Shown here in pieces: positions 1 through 6,412 of a stretch of 6,412 nt of DNA. The translations under genes were made by a program, and so were the position numbers. How positions within the stretch are numbered: position 1 is the first letter of the stretch; the number at the start of each line of letters is the position of its first letter. Source of the stretch: Candidatus Odyssella thessalonicensis (GTDB lineage: Bacteria > Pseudomonadota > Alphaproteobacteria > Bin65); NCBI GenBank assembly GCA_005240015.1, contig SBBV01000252.1, positions 1-6,412 on the forward strand. Reading direction: 5' to 3'. Under the pieces are notes generated by a model. The model ran no database searches. It saw only the letters and a list, made by a program, of their open reading frames with translations, and had not been told where the DNA came from.

Positions 1-51
1 CGCGCCGAGCCGCTGCTGCGAGCGCGCGATGAAGTCCTCGGTTGCGCCCAC
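1..51 (-). CDS. Possible start of a downstream gene, partial (runs off the window)
   Basis: Seventeen open codons begin at a GTG (51) and read [17 protein letters not shown] if GTG is initiating Met. AAGGGG (57-62 on the minus strand) sits five bases upstream, and the start is 20 bases after the gltD stop, which fits an operon partner. The piece is too short to identify and high GC makes chance open frames common. I do not recognise the product. Confidence 0.35.
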   Translation of the reverse strand, partial: MGATEDFIARSQQRLGA

Positions 52-71
52 CCCCGCCCCTTCCCCGCGCC

Positions 72-1520
72 TCAGCGCGGCAGCTCGCTCGTCCCCATCA
101 GGAACTCGTCGACCGCGCGCGCGCACTGGCGGCCTTCGCGGATCGCCCAGACGACGAGCGACTGGCCGCGGCGCATGTCCCCGGCCGCGAATACCTTCTC
201 GACCGAAGTGCGGTAGTCGTTGGTGTTGGCGCGCACGTTGCCACGCGGGTCGAGCTCGACGCCGGACTGCTCGATCATGCCGGGACGCACGGCGCCCAGG
301 AACCCCATCGCGAGCAGCACGAGATCGGCTTTCAGCTGAAACGCGCTGCCCGGGATTTCGCGCATCTCGGTGCGGCCGTCGGCGCCCTTCACCCATTCGA
401 GCCGCGCGCATTCGAGCGCTTCCACTCTGTCCTTGCCGACCGCGCGCCTGGTCAAGACCGACCAGTCGCGCTCGCAGCCTTCTTCCTGCGAAGCGGAGGT
501 GCGGAGCTTCAGCGGCCAATCGGGCCAGGAGAGGCCCTTGTTCTCGCGCTCGGGCGGCTTCGGCATGATCTCGAGCTGCGTGACCGACGCGGCCCCCTGG
601 CGGATCGAGGTGCCGATGCAGTCCGAGCCGGTGTCGCCGCCGCCGATGACGATCACGTGCTTGTCCTTGGCCGTGATCGTGCCGCCGGGCGCGGCCTTGG
701 CCTCGGCATCGCCGGCGACGCGCTTGTTCTGCTGGGTCAGGAAATCCATCGCGTAGTGGATGCCGGCGAGCTCGCGGCCCGGCACCTCAAGATTGCGCGG
801 CCACTCGGCGCCGCCGGTCAGCACCACGGCGTCGTAGAGCCCGAGCAGCGACTTGAACGGGATCGTCTTGCCCACCTCGACGCCGGTGCGGAACTCCACG
901 CCCTCGGCCGCCATCTGCTTCATGCGGCGGTCGATGATGTGCTTCTCCATCTTGAAGTCGGGAATGCCGTAGCGCAGCAGCCCGCCGATGCGGTCGGCCT
1001 TCTCGAACAGGGTCACGCCGTGTCCGGCGCGCGCCAGCTGCTGCGCCGCGGCCATGCCGGCCGGCCCCGAGCCCACGACCGCCACGCCCTTGCCCGTGCG
1101 CTTGGCCGGCACCTCGGGCACGACCCAGCCTTCGGCGAAGCCGCGGTCGATGATCGTGCACTCGATCGATTTGATCGTCACCGGGTTGTCGTCGATGTTG
1201 AGCGTGCAGGCTTCCTCGCACGGCGCCGGGCAGATGCGGCCGGTGAACTCGGGGAAGTTGTTGGTGGAGTGCAAGGTCTCGAGCGCGGTCCGCCACTGGT
1301 CGCGGTAGACCAGGTGGTTCCAGTCCGGGATCATGTTGTTGACCGGACAGCCCGAGTGGCAGAACGGAATCCCGCAATCCATGCAGCGCGCGGCCTGCGT
1401 CGAGCACGCCGCGTGCTCCATCGGCTTGATGAATTCCTTCCAGCTGGCCTTGCGCTTCTCGACCTTCTCGTAGGGCCGGTCCTGGCGCGCGATTTCCAGA
1501 AAGCCGGTCGGCTTTCCCAT
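72..1520 (-). CDS. gltD: Glutamate synthase (NADPH) small subunit
   Basis: The 482-residue electron-input subunit of GOGAT. It oxidises NADPH at FAD and passes electrons through iron-sulfur clusters to the FMN of GltB; it acts in the cytoplasm. The N-terminal ferredoxin-like domain carries Cys46, Cys49, Cys54 and Cys58 ([13 protein letters not shown]) and Cys97, Cys101 and Cys105 (CPAPCEEAC), the cysteine sets associated with the two 4Fe-4S clusters. The FAD dinucleotide fold starts at VVGSGPAG (148-155), the NADPH fold at VIGGGDTG (291-298), and the C-terminal FAD contact is AAGD (445-448) followed by the conserved [11 protein letters not shown] (454-464). Length and order match the family and nothing is missing. 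The ATG at 1520 is supported by GGAG six bases upstream. It lies 187 bases after gltB, a larger gap than usual for a tightly coupled pair, with an inverted repeat in between. It ends at TGA. Confidence 0.97.
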   Translation of the reverse strand: MGKPTGFLEIARQDRPYEKVEKRKASWKEFIKPMEHAACSTQAARCMDCGIPFCHSGCPVNNMIPDWNHLVYRDQWRTALETLHSTNNFPEFTGRICPAPCEEACTLNIDDNPVTIKSIECTIIDRGFAEGWVVPEVPAKRTGKGVAVVGSGPAGMAAAQQLARAGHGVTLFEKADRIGGLLRYGIPDFKMEKHIIDRRMKQMAAEGVEFRTGVEVGKTIPFKSLLGLYDAVVLTGGAEWPRNLEVPGRELAGIHYAMDFLTQQNKRVAGDAEAKAAPGGTITAKDKHVIVIGGGDTGSDCIGTSIRQGAASVTQLEIMPKPPERENKGLSWPDWPLKLRTSASQEEGCERDWSVLTRRAVGKDRVEALECARLEWVKGADGRTEMREIPGSAFQLKADLVLLAMGFLGAVRPGMIEQSGVELDPRGNVRANTNDYRTSVEKVFAAGDMRRGQSLVVWAIREGRQCARAVDEFLMGTSELPR

Positions 1521-1526
1521 GGCTCA

Positions 1527-1530
1527 CTCC
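1527..1530 (-). promoter_or_regulatory. Shine-Dalgarno of gltD
   Basis: The minus strand reads GGAG, then TGAGCC, then ATG. The six-base spacing is good and supports the gltD start at 1520 over any upstream alternative. Confidence 0.7.
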
Positions 1531-1570
1531 AAATCGATCAAAAATTCGCGGACGCGGAGGCGAACAAAGT

Positions 1571-1668
1571 TTCACCACGAAGGCACGAAGACCACGAAGG
1601 AAAGGGATTCGCGCGCCAAAGGCGCACGAGAGAATCCCTCTTCGTGACCTTCGTGTCTTCGTGGTGAA
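1571..1668. repeat. Composite inverted repeat with six CACGAAG heptamers, between gltB and gltD
   Basis: The left arm (1571-1610) and right arm (1632-1668) are imperfect reverse complements. Paired blocks are 1571-1582 with 1657-1668 (12 bp), 1584-1590 with 1649-1655 (7 bp), 1593-1599 with 1640-1646 (7 bp) and 1604-1610 with 1632-1638 (7 bp), 33 pairs in all. Each arm carries three CACGAAG heptamers at 8- then 9-base spacing counted from the outside, mirrored in the other arm. The 21-base loop holds a small inner hairpin, GCGCC-AAA-GGCGC (1613-1625). No T-run follows on the gltB-gltD strand, so it does not look like a standard intrinsic terminator. From memory, CACGAAG-type intergenic repeats recur in many environmental bacteria, so I take it as a dispersed REP/MITE-like element. 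In mRNA it could affect stability or the relative expression of gltD. Confidence 0.8.
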
Positions 1669-1707
1669 TTTTCACCTCCCCGCCTCCCCGGCTCCTGTTC
1701 ACTTTCT

Positions 1708-3939
1708 TCACTCTGCCGCAGCGGCGCGCGCCACCTGGCGCTCGGCCTTCATCTCGAGCAGCGCGCGGCGGAAATCCTTGGGCACGATCTTGACGAAGCG
1801 CGTGACCGCGCGGCTCCAGTCGTCGAGGAGCGCCTTCGCGCGCGCGCTGCCCGTGTGCATGTAGTGGCGCTCGACGAGGATGCGCAGGCGCTCGGCGTCG
1901 AAGCGCAGCACGTCGCCCATGCCGTTGTCGGCGACGCTCGGCGAGCGCTGGCGCGGCTGCTCGGGGTCGTCCGCGTTGGCCGGGTCGGCCGGCACGACCG
2001 CCTCGAGGTCGACCATCGCCGTGTTGCAGAGATCGGCGAAGCGGCCGGCCGGGTCGTAGACATAGGCGATGCCGCCCGACATGCCGGCGGCGAAATTGCG
2101 GCCCGTGTCGCCGAGCACGGCGACGATGCCGCCGGTCATGTATTCGCAGCCATGGTCGCCGGTGCCCTCGACCACGGCGACGGCGCCGGAATTGCGCACC
2201 GCGAAGCGCTCGCCGGCGACGCCGTGGAAATACGCCTCGCCGGCGATGGCGCCGTAGAGCACCGTGTTGCCGACGATGATGTTTTTCGTGGGATCGCGCC
2301 TGGCCTCGGGCGGCTGTTTCACGACGAGGCGCCCGCCCGAGAGGCCCTTGCCCACATAGTCGTTGGCGTCGCCGATCAGCGTCATCGAGACGCCGCGCGC
2401 GAGCCAGGCGCCGAAGCTCTGCCCGGCCGTGCCGGTGAACCTGATCGAGATCGTGTCCTCGGCGAGGCCGTCATGGCCGTAGCGCTCCGCCACCTCGCCC
2501 GAGAGCATGGCGCCCACGGTGCGGTGGATGTTGCGGATCTCGCGCTCGATCCTGACCGGCTCGCCCTTCTCGAGCGCCGGCCCGGCCGCGGCGATCAGCT
2601 CGTGGTCGATCGCGCGGTCGAGGTGATGGTTCTGCTTCTCGCAATTGTAGGTCGCGACGCCCGGCTTGGCCGGCGGCTGGTAGAGCAGCTTCGAGAGATC
2701 GACGCCCTTGGCCTTCCAGTGATCGACGGCGCGGCGCATGTCGAGCTTGTCGACGCGGCCGATCATCTCGTCGAAGGTCTTGAAGCCCAACTGCGCCATC
2801 AGCTGGCGCACCTCCTCGGCCACGAAGAAGAAGTAATTGATCACGTGCTCGGGCGTGCCGGTGAAGCGCTTCCTCAACACCGGGTCCTGCGTCGCGATGC
2901 CGACCGGGCAGGTGTTCAAGTGGCACTTCCGCATCATGATGCAGCCGGCGGCGATCAGCGGCGCGGTCGCGAAGCCGAACTCGTCGGCGCCGAGCAGCGC
3001 GCCCACGACCACGTCGCGGCCGGTGCGCAGCCCGCCGTCGACCTGCACCGCGATGCGGCCCCTCAGCGCGTTCAGCACGAGCGTCTGCTGCGTCTCGGCG
3101 AGGCCGATCTCCCAGGGCGAGCCGGCGTGCGTCAGCGAGGTGAGCGGCGAGGCGCCGGTGCCGCCCTCGAAGCCCGCGATCGTCACGTGATCGGCGCGCG
3201 CCTTCGAGACGCCCGCCGCCACGGTGCCGACGCCGACCTCGGAGACGAGCTTCACCGAGATGCGCGCCTTGGGGTTCACGTTCTTCAAGTCGTGAATCAG
3301 CTGCGCGAGGTCCTCGATGGAGTAGATATCGTGATGCGGCGGCGGCGAGATCAGGCCCACACCCGGCGTGGAATAGCGCACGCGCGCGATGTTCTTGTCG
3401 ACCTTGCGCCCCGGCAGCTGGCCGCCCTCGCCGGGCTTCGCCCCTTGCGCCATCTTGATCTGGAGGTCGTCGGCGTTGACGAGGTATTCGGCCGTGACGC
3501 CGAACCGGCCCGAGGCCACCTGCTTGATCGCCGAGCGTAGCGAATCGCCGTTGGCGAGCGGCTTGTAGCGGTCGCTCTCCTCGCCGCCCTCGCCGGTGTT
3601 GGACTTGCCGCCCATGCGGTTCATCGCGATCGCGAGCGTCGTATGCGCCTCGCGGCTGATCGAGCCGAAGCTCATCGCGCCGGTCGCGAAGCGCTTCACG
3701 ATCTCCGCAGCCGGCTCGACCTCGTCGAGCGCCAGCGGCTTCTCGGCGAACTTCAGCTGCATCAAGCCGCGGATCGTCAACAGCCGCTCGTTCTGGTCGT
3801 TGATGAGCTTCGCGAACTCGCGGTAGCGGTCCGGCAGATTCCCGCGCACCGCGTGCTGCAGGTGCTTGATCGTCTCCGGCGTCCAGGCGTGGTCCTCGCC
3901 GCGCAGGCGATAGGCGTATTCGCCGCCGACATCGAGCAT
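1708..3939 (-). CDS. gltB: Glutamate synthase (NADPH) large subunit, C-terminal part: FMN/3Fe-4S synthase and GXGXG domains
   Basis: A 743-residue open part from the first ATG after the premature stop; coding similarity actually begins at 3963, eight codons earlier. Residues about 75-440 are the FMN-binding synthase barrel that reduces 2-iminoglutarate to glutamate, with GEGGEES (116-122), the [10 protein letters not shown] loop (168-177) and the phosphate-binding DGGLRTGRD (301-309). Cys333, Cys339 and Cys344 ([12 protein letters not shown]) are the 3Fe-4S ligands, about 1144, 1150 and 1155 in the read-through protein. Residues about 495-700 are the glycine-rich GXGXG beta-helix, with [11 protein letters not shown] (594-604) and [13 protein letters not shown] (617-629). 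It ends at a normal TGA. No Shine-Dalgarno precedes the ATG at 3939, so independent translation looks weak and the ATG is probably just an internal methionine. Every conserved motif is intact, arguing against long-standing loss of function. Confidence 0.9.
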   Translation of the reverse strand: MLDVGGEYAYRLRGEDHAWTPETIKHLQHAVRGNLPDRYREFAKLINDQNERLLTIRGLMQLKFAEKPLALDEVEPAAEIVKRFATGAMSFGSISREAHTTLAIAMNRMGGKSNTGEGGEESDRYKPLANGDSLRSAIKQVASGRFGVTAEYLVNADDLQIKMAQGAKPGEGGQLPGRKVDKNIARVRYSTPGVGLISPPPHHDIYSIEDLAQLIHDLKNVNPKARISVKLVSEVGVGTVAAGVSKARADHVTIAGFEGGTGASPLTSLTHAGSPWEIGLAETQQTLVLNALRGRIAVQVDGGLRTGRDVVVGALLGADEFGFATAPLIAAGCIMMRKCHLNTCPVGIATQDPVLRKRFTGTPEHVINYFFFVAEEVRQLMAQLGFKTFDEMIGRVDKLDMRRAVDHWKAKGVDLSKLLYQPPAKPGVATYNCEKQNHHLDRAIDHELIAAAGPALEKGEPVRIEREIRNIHRTVGAMLSGEVAERYGHDGLAEDTISIRFTGTAGQSFGAWLARGVSMTLIGDANDYVGKGLSGGRLVVKQPPEARRDPTKNIIVGNTVLYGAIAGEAYFHGVAGERFAVRNSGAVAVVEGTGDHGCEYMTGGIVAVLGDTGRNFAAGMSGGIAYVYDPAGRFADLCNTAMVDLEAVVPADPANADDPEQPRQRSPSVADNGMGDVLRFDAERLRILVERHYMHTGSARAKALLDDWSRAVTRFVKIVPKDFRRALLEMKAERQVARAAAAE

Positions 3940-3963
3940 CGAGCGATAGATCGGGCTGTCGCC

Positions 3964-3966
3964 TTA
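3964..3966 (-). other. In-frame TAA nonsense codon inside gltB
   Basis: The minus strand reads GCC GCC TAA GGC GAC AGC CCG here, between Ala802 and the Gly that would be residue 804. The codon falls between the central domain and the FMN synthase domain, just ahead of the conserved LDVGGEY segment. A Tyr codon (TAT or TAC) would need only one third-position change, at base 3964. The natural ends of gltB and gltD in this window are both TGA. TAA is not used for selenocysteine or pyrrolysine, so recoding of those kinds is not expected. Confidence 0.9.
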
Positions 3967-6372
3967 GGCGGCGCGGTGGCGCGCCAGCGCCTCTTCGGCG
4001 ATCGCGGTGAGATCGGCGCCCTCGATCGTGGTGGCGGTGCCGGTGAAGTACTTCTCGACGAACACCGAGGAGAGCCCGACCGCGTCGAAGATCTGGGCAC
4101 CGCAATAGGACTGGTAGGTGGAGATGCCCATCTTGGACATCACCTTCAGAATGCCCTTCCCCACGCCCTTCAGATAATTCTTCTGCGCGGTGTATTCGTC
4201 GAGCTTCAAGCCGTTCCTGCTGCGGATGTCTTCGAGCGTCTCGAAGGCGAGATAGGGGTTGATCGCCTCGGCGCCGTAGCCGGCGAGCACGCAGAAATGA
4301 TGCACCTCGCGCGCCTCGCCGGTCTCGACGACGAGGCCGGTGCGCGTGCGCAGGCCCTGGCGGATCAGGTGATGATGCACCGCCGCCGTCGCGAGCAGCG
4401 CCGGGATCGGCACGCGCTCGGACGACACCGCGCGGTCGGAGAGGATCAGGATGTTGTTGCCGTCGAGCACCGCCTCGGTGGCGCGGCCGCAGACGCGCTC
4501 GAGCGCACCCTCGAGCCCCTTGGCGCCGGAGAGCACGGGCCAGGTCGTGTCGATCGTGTAAGTGCGGAAGCCGGCGCTCACCAGGGTCTCGATCGCGCGG
4601 ATCTTCTCGAGATCGGCGTTGGTGAGGATCGGCTGCGCCACTTCGAGCCGGTAATGCGTGCCGGCCTGGTGGCCGAGCAGGTTCGGCCGCGGGCCGATCA
4701 TCGACACCAGCGACATCACCAGCTCTTCGCGGATCGAATCGATCGGCGGGTTCGTCACCTGCGCGAAGTTCTGCTTGAAGTAGGTGTAGAGCAGCTTCGG
4801 CTTCTTCGAGAGCACCGAGATCGGCGTGTCGGTGCCCATCGAGCCGACCGGATCGTCGGCGTCCTTCATCAGCGGCTCGAGGAAGAACTGGAGATCCTCC
4901 TGCGTGTAGCCGAAGGCCTGCTGGCGGTGCAGCAGCAAGGCGGGATCGTTGGTGCGCGCCGGGCCCGGCGCATCCTCGGGCTCGGGCAGCGCCTCCAGCT
5001 TGAACTGCGTCGCCTTGAGCCAGTCGTCGTAGGGATGCTCCTCGGCCAAGGTGCGCTTGATCTCGGCGTCGTCGATGATGCGGCCCTGCTCCAAGTCGAT
5101 GAGCAGCATCTTGCCGGGCTGGAGCCGCCATTTGTGGACGATGCGCTCCTCGGGCACAGGGAGGACGCCGGCCTCGGACGCCATGATCACGTGGTCGTCG
5201 TCGGTGACGAAGTAGCGCGCGGGGCGCAACCCGTTGCGGTCGAGCGTGGCGCCGATCTGGCGCCCGTCGGTGAACGCGATCGCGGCCGGCCCGTCCCAGG
5301 GCTCCAAGAGGGCCGCGTGATATTCGTAGAACGCGCGCCGCTGCGGATCCATGAGCGTGTGGCCGTGCCACGCCTCGGGGATCAGCATCATCATCGCGTG
5401 CGCGAGCGAGTAGCCGCCGGCGACCAGCAGCTCGAGCGCATTGTCGATGCAGGCGGTGTCCGACTGCCCGTGCGGGATGATCGGCCACATCTTGTCGAGA
5501 TCGGCGCCGAGCAGCTCCGATTCCATCGAGCCGCGCCGCGCCGCCATCCAGTAGGTGTTGCCGCGCACCGTGTTGATCTCGCCGTTGTGCGCGAGATAGC
5601 GATAGGGATGCGCGAGCCGCCAGGAGGGGAACGTGTTGGTCGAGAAGCGCTGGTGCACCAGCGCGAGGGCCGATTCGGTGATCGGGTTGCGGAGGTCCTG
5701 ATAGAAGCTGTCGACCTGGTGCGCGAGCAGGAGGCCCTTGTAGACGACCGTGCGCGACGAGCAGGACGGGATGTAGAGATCGCGCATCCCCTTCCGCCCC
5801 TCCTTCGAGGGGAATTCGCGCGCGCTGTTGAGCGTCTGCTTGCGGATCACGACGAGCTTGCGCTCGAACGCATCCTGGTCCTTGAGCCTCGGGTTGCGCG
5901 CGATGATCGCCTGGCGGATCGTCGGCATGGTCTCGAGCACGCGCTCGCCGAGGCCGGTGGTGTCGATCGGCACGTCGCGCCAGCCGAGCAAGGTCTGCCC
6001 CTCCACCGCGACGTAGCGCTCGAAATGCTGGATCGCGAGGTCGCGCGCCTTGGGATTGCGCGGCAGGAAGCACATGGCGACGCCGTAGCGCCCCGGCGGC
6101 GGCAGAAGGATGCTGTTCCTGGCCGCCCAGTCGCGTAAGAGCGCGTCCGGGATCTGGATCAGGCACCCGGCCCCGTCGCCCACCAGAGGATCGGCGCCGA
6201 CCGCGCCACGGTGGTCGAGGTTCAGCAGGATCTCGATGCCGCGCCGGATGATGTCGTGCGATTTCCGGCCCTTGATGTTGACGACAAAGCCGACGCCACA
6301 CGCATCGTGCTCGTTGCGCGGGTCGTAGAGGCCTTGGGCGGGCGGCAAGCTCATCGGCATTCCCGTCGGCAT
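3964..6372 (-). CDS. gltB: Glutamate synthase (NADPH) large subunit, N-terminal part: glutaminase and central domains
   Basis: An 802-residue open part ending at the premature TAA. Residues about 25-430 are a class II (Ntn) glutamine amidotransferase that releases ammonia from glutamine. Cys25 in the context HDACGVGF is the expected nucleophile, exposed after removal of a short propeptide; DHRG (53-56) and HNGEIN (262-267) are the conserved substrate and oxyanion-hole segments. Residues about 480-770 form the central domain that joins the glutaminase to the synthase domain. The ATG at 6372 gives a 24-residue propeptide but has no clear Shine-Dalgarno. Met7 (6354) has GGGA six bases upstream and may be the true start, giving an 18-residue propeptide. 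Alone this piece lacks the FMN and iron-sulfur site, so it could at most hydrolyse glutamine and could not make glutamate. Identification is certain; the C-terminus is abnormal. Confidence 0.95.
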   Translation of the reverse strand: MPTGMPMSLPPAQGLYDPRNEHDACGVGFVVNIKGRKSHDIIRRGIEILLNLDHRGAVGADPLVGDGAGCLIQIPDALLRDWAARNSILLPPPGRYGVAMCFLPRNPKARDLAIQHFERYVAVEGQTLLGWRDVPIDTTGLGERVLETMPTIRQAIIARNPRLKDQDAFERKLVVIRKQTLNSAREFPSKEGRKGMRDLYIPSCSSRTVVYKGLLLAHQVDSFYQDLRNPITESALALVHQRFSTNTFPSWRLAHPYRYLAHNGEINTVRGNTYWMAARRGSMESELLGADLDKMWPIIPHGQSDTACIDNALELLVAGGYSLAHAMMMLIPEAWHGHTLMDPQRRAFYEYHAALLEPWDGPAAIAFTDGRQIGATLDRNGLRPARYFVTDDDHVIMASEAGVLPVPEERIVHKWRLQPGKMLLIDLEQGRIIDDAEIKRTLAEEHPYDDWLKATQFKLEALPEPEDAPGPARTNDPALLLHRQQAFGYTQEDLQFFLEPLMKDADDPVGSMGTDTPISVLSKKPKLLYTYFKQNFAQVTNPPIDSIREELVMSLVSMIGPRPNLLGHQAGTHYRLEVAQPILTNADLEKIRAIETLVSAGFRTYTIDTTWPVLSGAKGLEGALERVCGRATEAVLDGNNILILSDRAVSSERVPIPALLATAAVHHHLIRQGLRTRTGLVVETGEAREVHHFCVLAGYGAEAINPYLAFETLEDIRSRNGLKLDEYTAQKNYLKGVGKGILKVMSKMGISTYQSYCGAQIFDAVGLSSVFVEKYFTGTATTIEGADLTAIAEEALARHRAA
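6361..6364 (-). promoter_or_regulatory. Possible Shine-Dalgarno for an internal gltB start (Met7)
   Basis: GGGA lies six bases before the ATG at 6354 (Met7). The ATG at 6372 is preceded only by CGGGCCCACTC, which has no purine-rich site. This favours a GltB starting at 6354 with an 18-residue propeptide before the catalytic Cys. The match is short, so the support is weak. Confidence 0.35.
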
Positions 6373-6377
6373 GAGTG

Positions 6378-6408
6378 GGCCCGGCCGGATTGAGGCAAAA
6401 TCCGGGCC
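6378..6408. repeat. Overlapping inverted repeats in the gltB 5' leader
   Basis: Two perfect 7-bp pairings share bases: GGCCCGG (6378-6384) with CCGGGCC (6402-6408), and CCGGATT (6385-6391) with AATCCGG (6399-6405). They cannot both form completely because 6402-6405 is used by each. The repeat ends six bases before the first gltB ATG. It may be the tail of an upstream terminator, an operator or a leader structure; the window ends too soon to tell. No promoter boxes are recognisable. Confidence 0.4.
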
Positions 6409-6412
6409 GCAG

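Larger units (their letters stand above)
1708..6372 (-). pseudogene. gltB: gltB locus, glutamate synthase large subunit, interrupted by one in-frame TAA
   Basis: Read through the TAA at 3964-3966, the locus encodes one continuous protein of about 1554 residues, close to the usual 1,500-1,550 for bacterial GOGAT large subunits. The family's domains follow in the normal order: N-terminal-nucleophile glutaminase, central domain, FMN/3Fe-4S synthase domain, GXGXG beta-helix domain. The frame is identical on both sides of the stop (first bases of the two open parts, 6372 and 3939, are a multiple of three apart), so there is no frameshift. The text around the stop, [23 protein letters not shown], aligns without gap to what I remember of alphaproteobacterial GltB, where an aromatic residue sits at the stop position. 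I call the locus interrupted. Whether it is truly inactive, read through, or simply mis-sequenced at one base cannot be settled from this window. Confidence 0.75.

Noticed and set aside
42..1667. A 541-codon open frame on the plus strand opposite gltD, reaching into the inverted repeat
   Set aside because: Antisense shadow of gltD; its end is simply translation of the CACGAAG repeat.
1571..1668. CRISPR array or intrinsic terminator
   Set aside because: The heptamers are too short and unevenly spaced, with no spacers, for CRISPR. The stem is long and imperfect with no T-run after it on the gene strand, unlike a standard terminator.
1855..3540. A 561-codon open frame on the plus strand opposite the gltB C-terminal part
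   Set aside because: Antisense shadow of high-GC coding sequence, with no recognisable motif.
3937..3963. A deliberate second start that would make the C-terminal half a separate gene, as in archaeal-type split GOGAT
   Set aside because: No Shine-Dalgarno at a usable distance from the ATG at 3939, the conserved sequence continues upstream to the stop, and the break does not create the archaeal gene layout as I know it.
3964..3966. Stop codon reassignment or selenocysteine/pyrrolysine recoding
   Set aside because: The codon is TAA, which these systems do not use. One in-frame TAA in one gene is not evidence for a changed genetic code, and gltD has no internal stop.
3643..6138. An 831-codon open frame on the plus strand opposite gltB
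   Set aside because: Low-complexity antisense shadow rich in Arg, Ala, Val, His and Asp; the opposite strand carries unmistakable GOGAT motifs.
2471..6301. A 1276-codon open frame on the minus strand that runs straight across the gltB stop
   Set aside because: It is in a different frame from gltB, is overwhelmingly Arg, Ala and Gly with no domain, and arises because high-GC codon bias suppresses stops in the shadow frame.

Overview
The window holds one locus on the minus strand: the two-subunit, NADPH-type glutamate synthase (GOGAT) operon, gltB followed by gltD. The sequence is very GC-rich, and both proteins read like alphaproteobacterial GOGAT (Azospirillum/Rhodospirillales type, judged from memory of the family, not from a search). 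I cannot assign a genus. High GC also opens many long meaningless frames on both strands, and I left these out.

Layout in transcription order, from right to left. First is a short 5' leader with overlapping inverted repeats (6373-6412). Next is gltB, the large subunit (6372 to 1708). It is cut by a single in-frame TAA at 3964-3966 into an N-terminal part (glutaminase plus central domain) and a C-terminal part (FMN/3Fe-4S synthase domain plus GXGXG domain). Then comes a 187-base intergenic gap (1521-1707) holding a striking composite inverted repeat built from six CACGAAG heptamers. gltD, the small subunit, follows (1520 to 72) with a good Shine-Dalgarno. Last, at the left edge, is a possible start of a further gene that runs out of the window.

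In the intact enzyme GltB hydrolyses glutamine, channels the ammonia to 2-oxoglutarate and reduces the product to glutamate at FMN. GltD supplies electrons from NADPH through FAD and iron-sulfur clusters. All recognisable catalytic and cofactor residues are present in both genes.

The main anomaly is the TAA. Both sides are in the same frame, no conserved segment appears to be missing, and the downstream 743 codons are fully open. This looks like a one-base nonsense change (a very recent mutation, or a sequencing or assembly error) rather than an old pseudogene or a designed split. I do not see a previously undescribed system here; the nonsense codon and the gltB-gltD repeat element are the items worth a second look.
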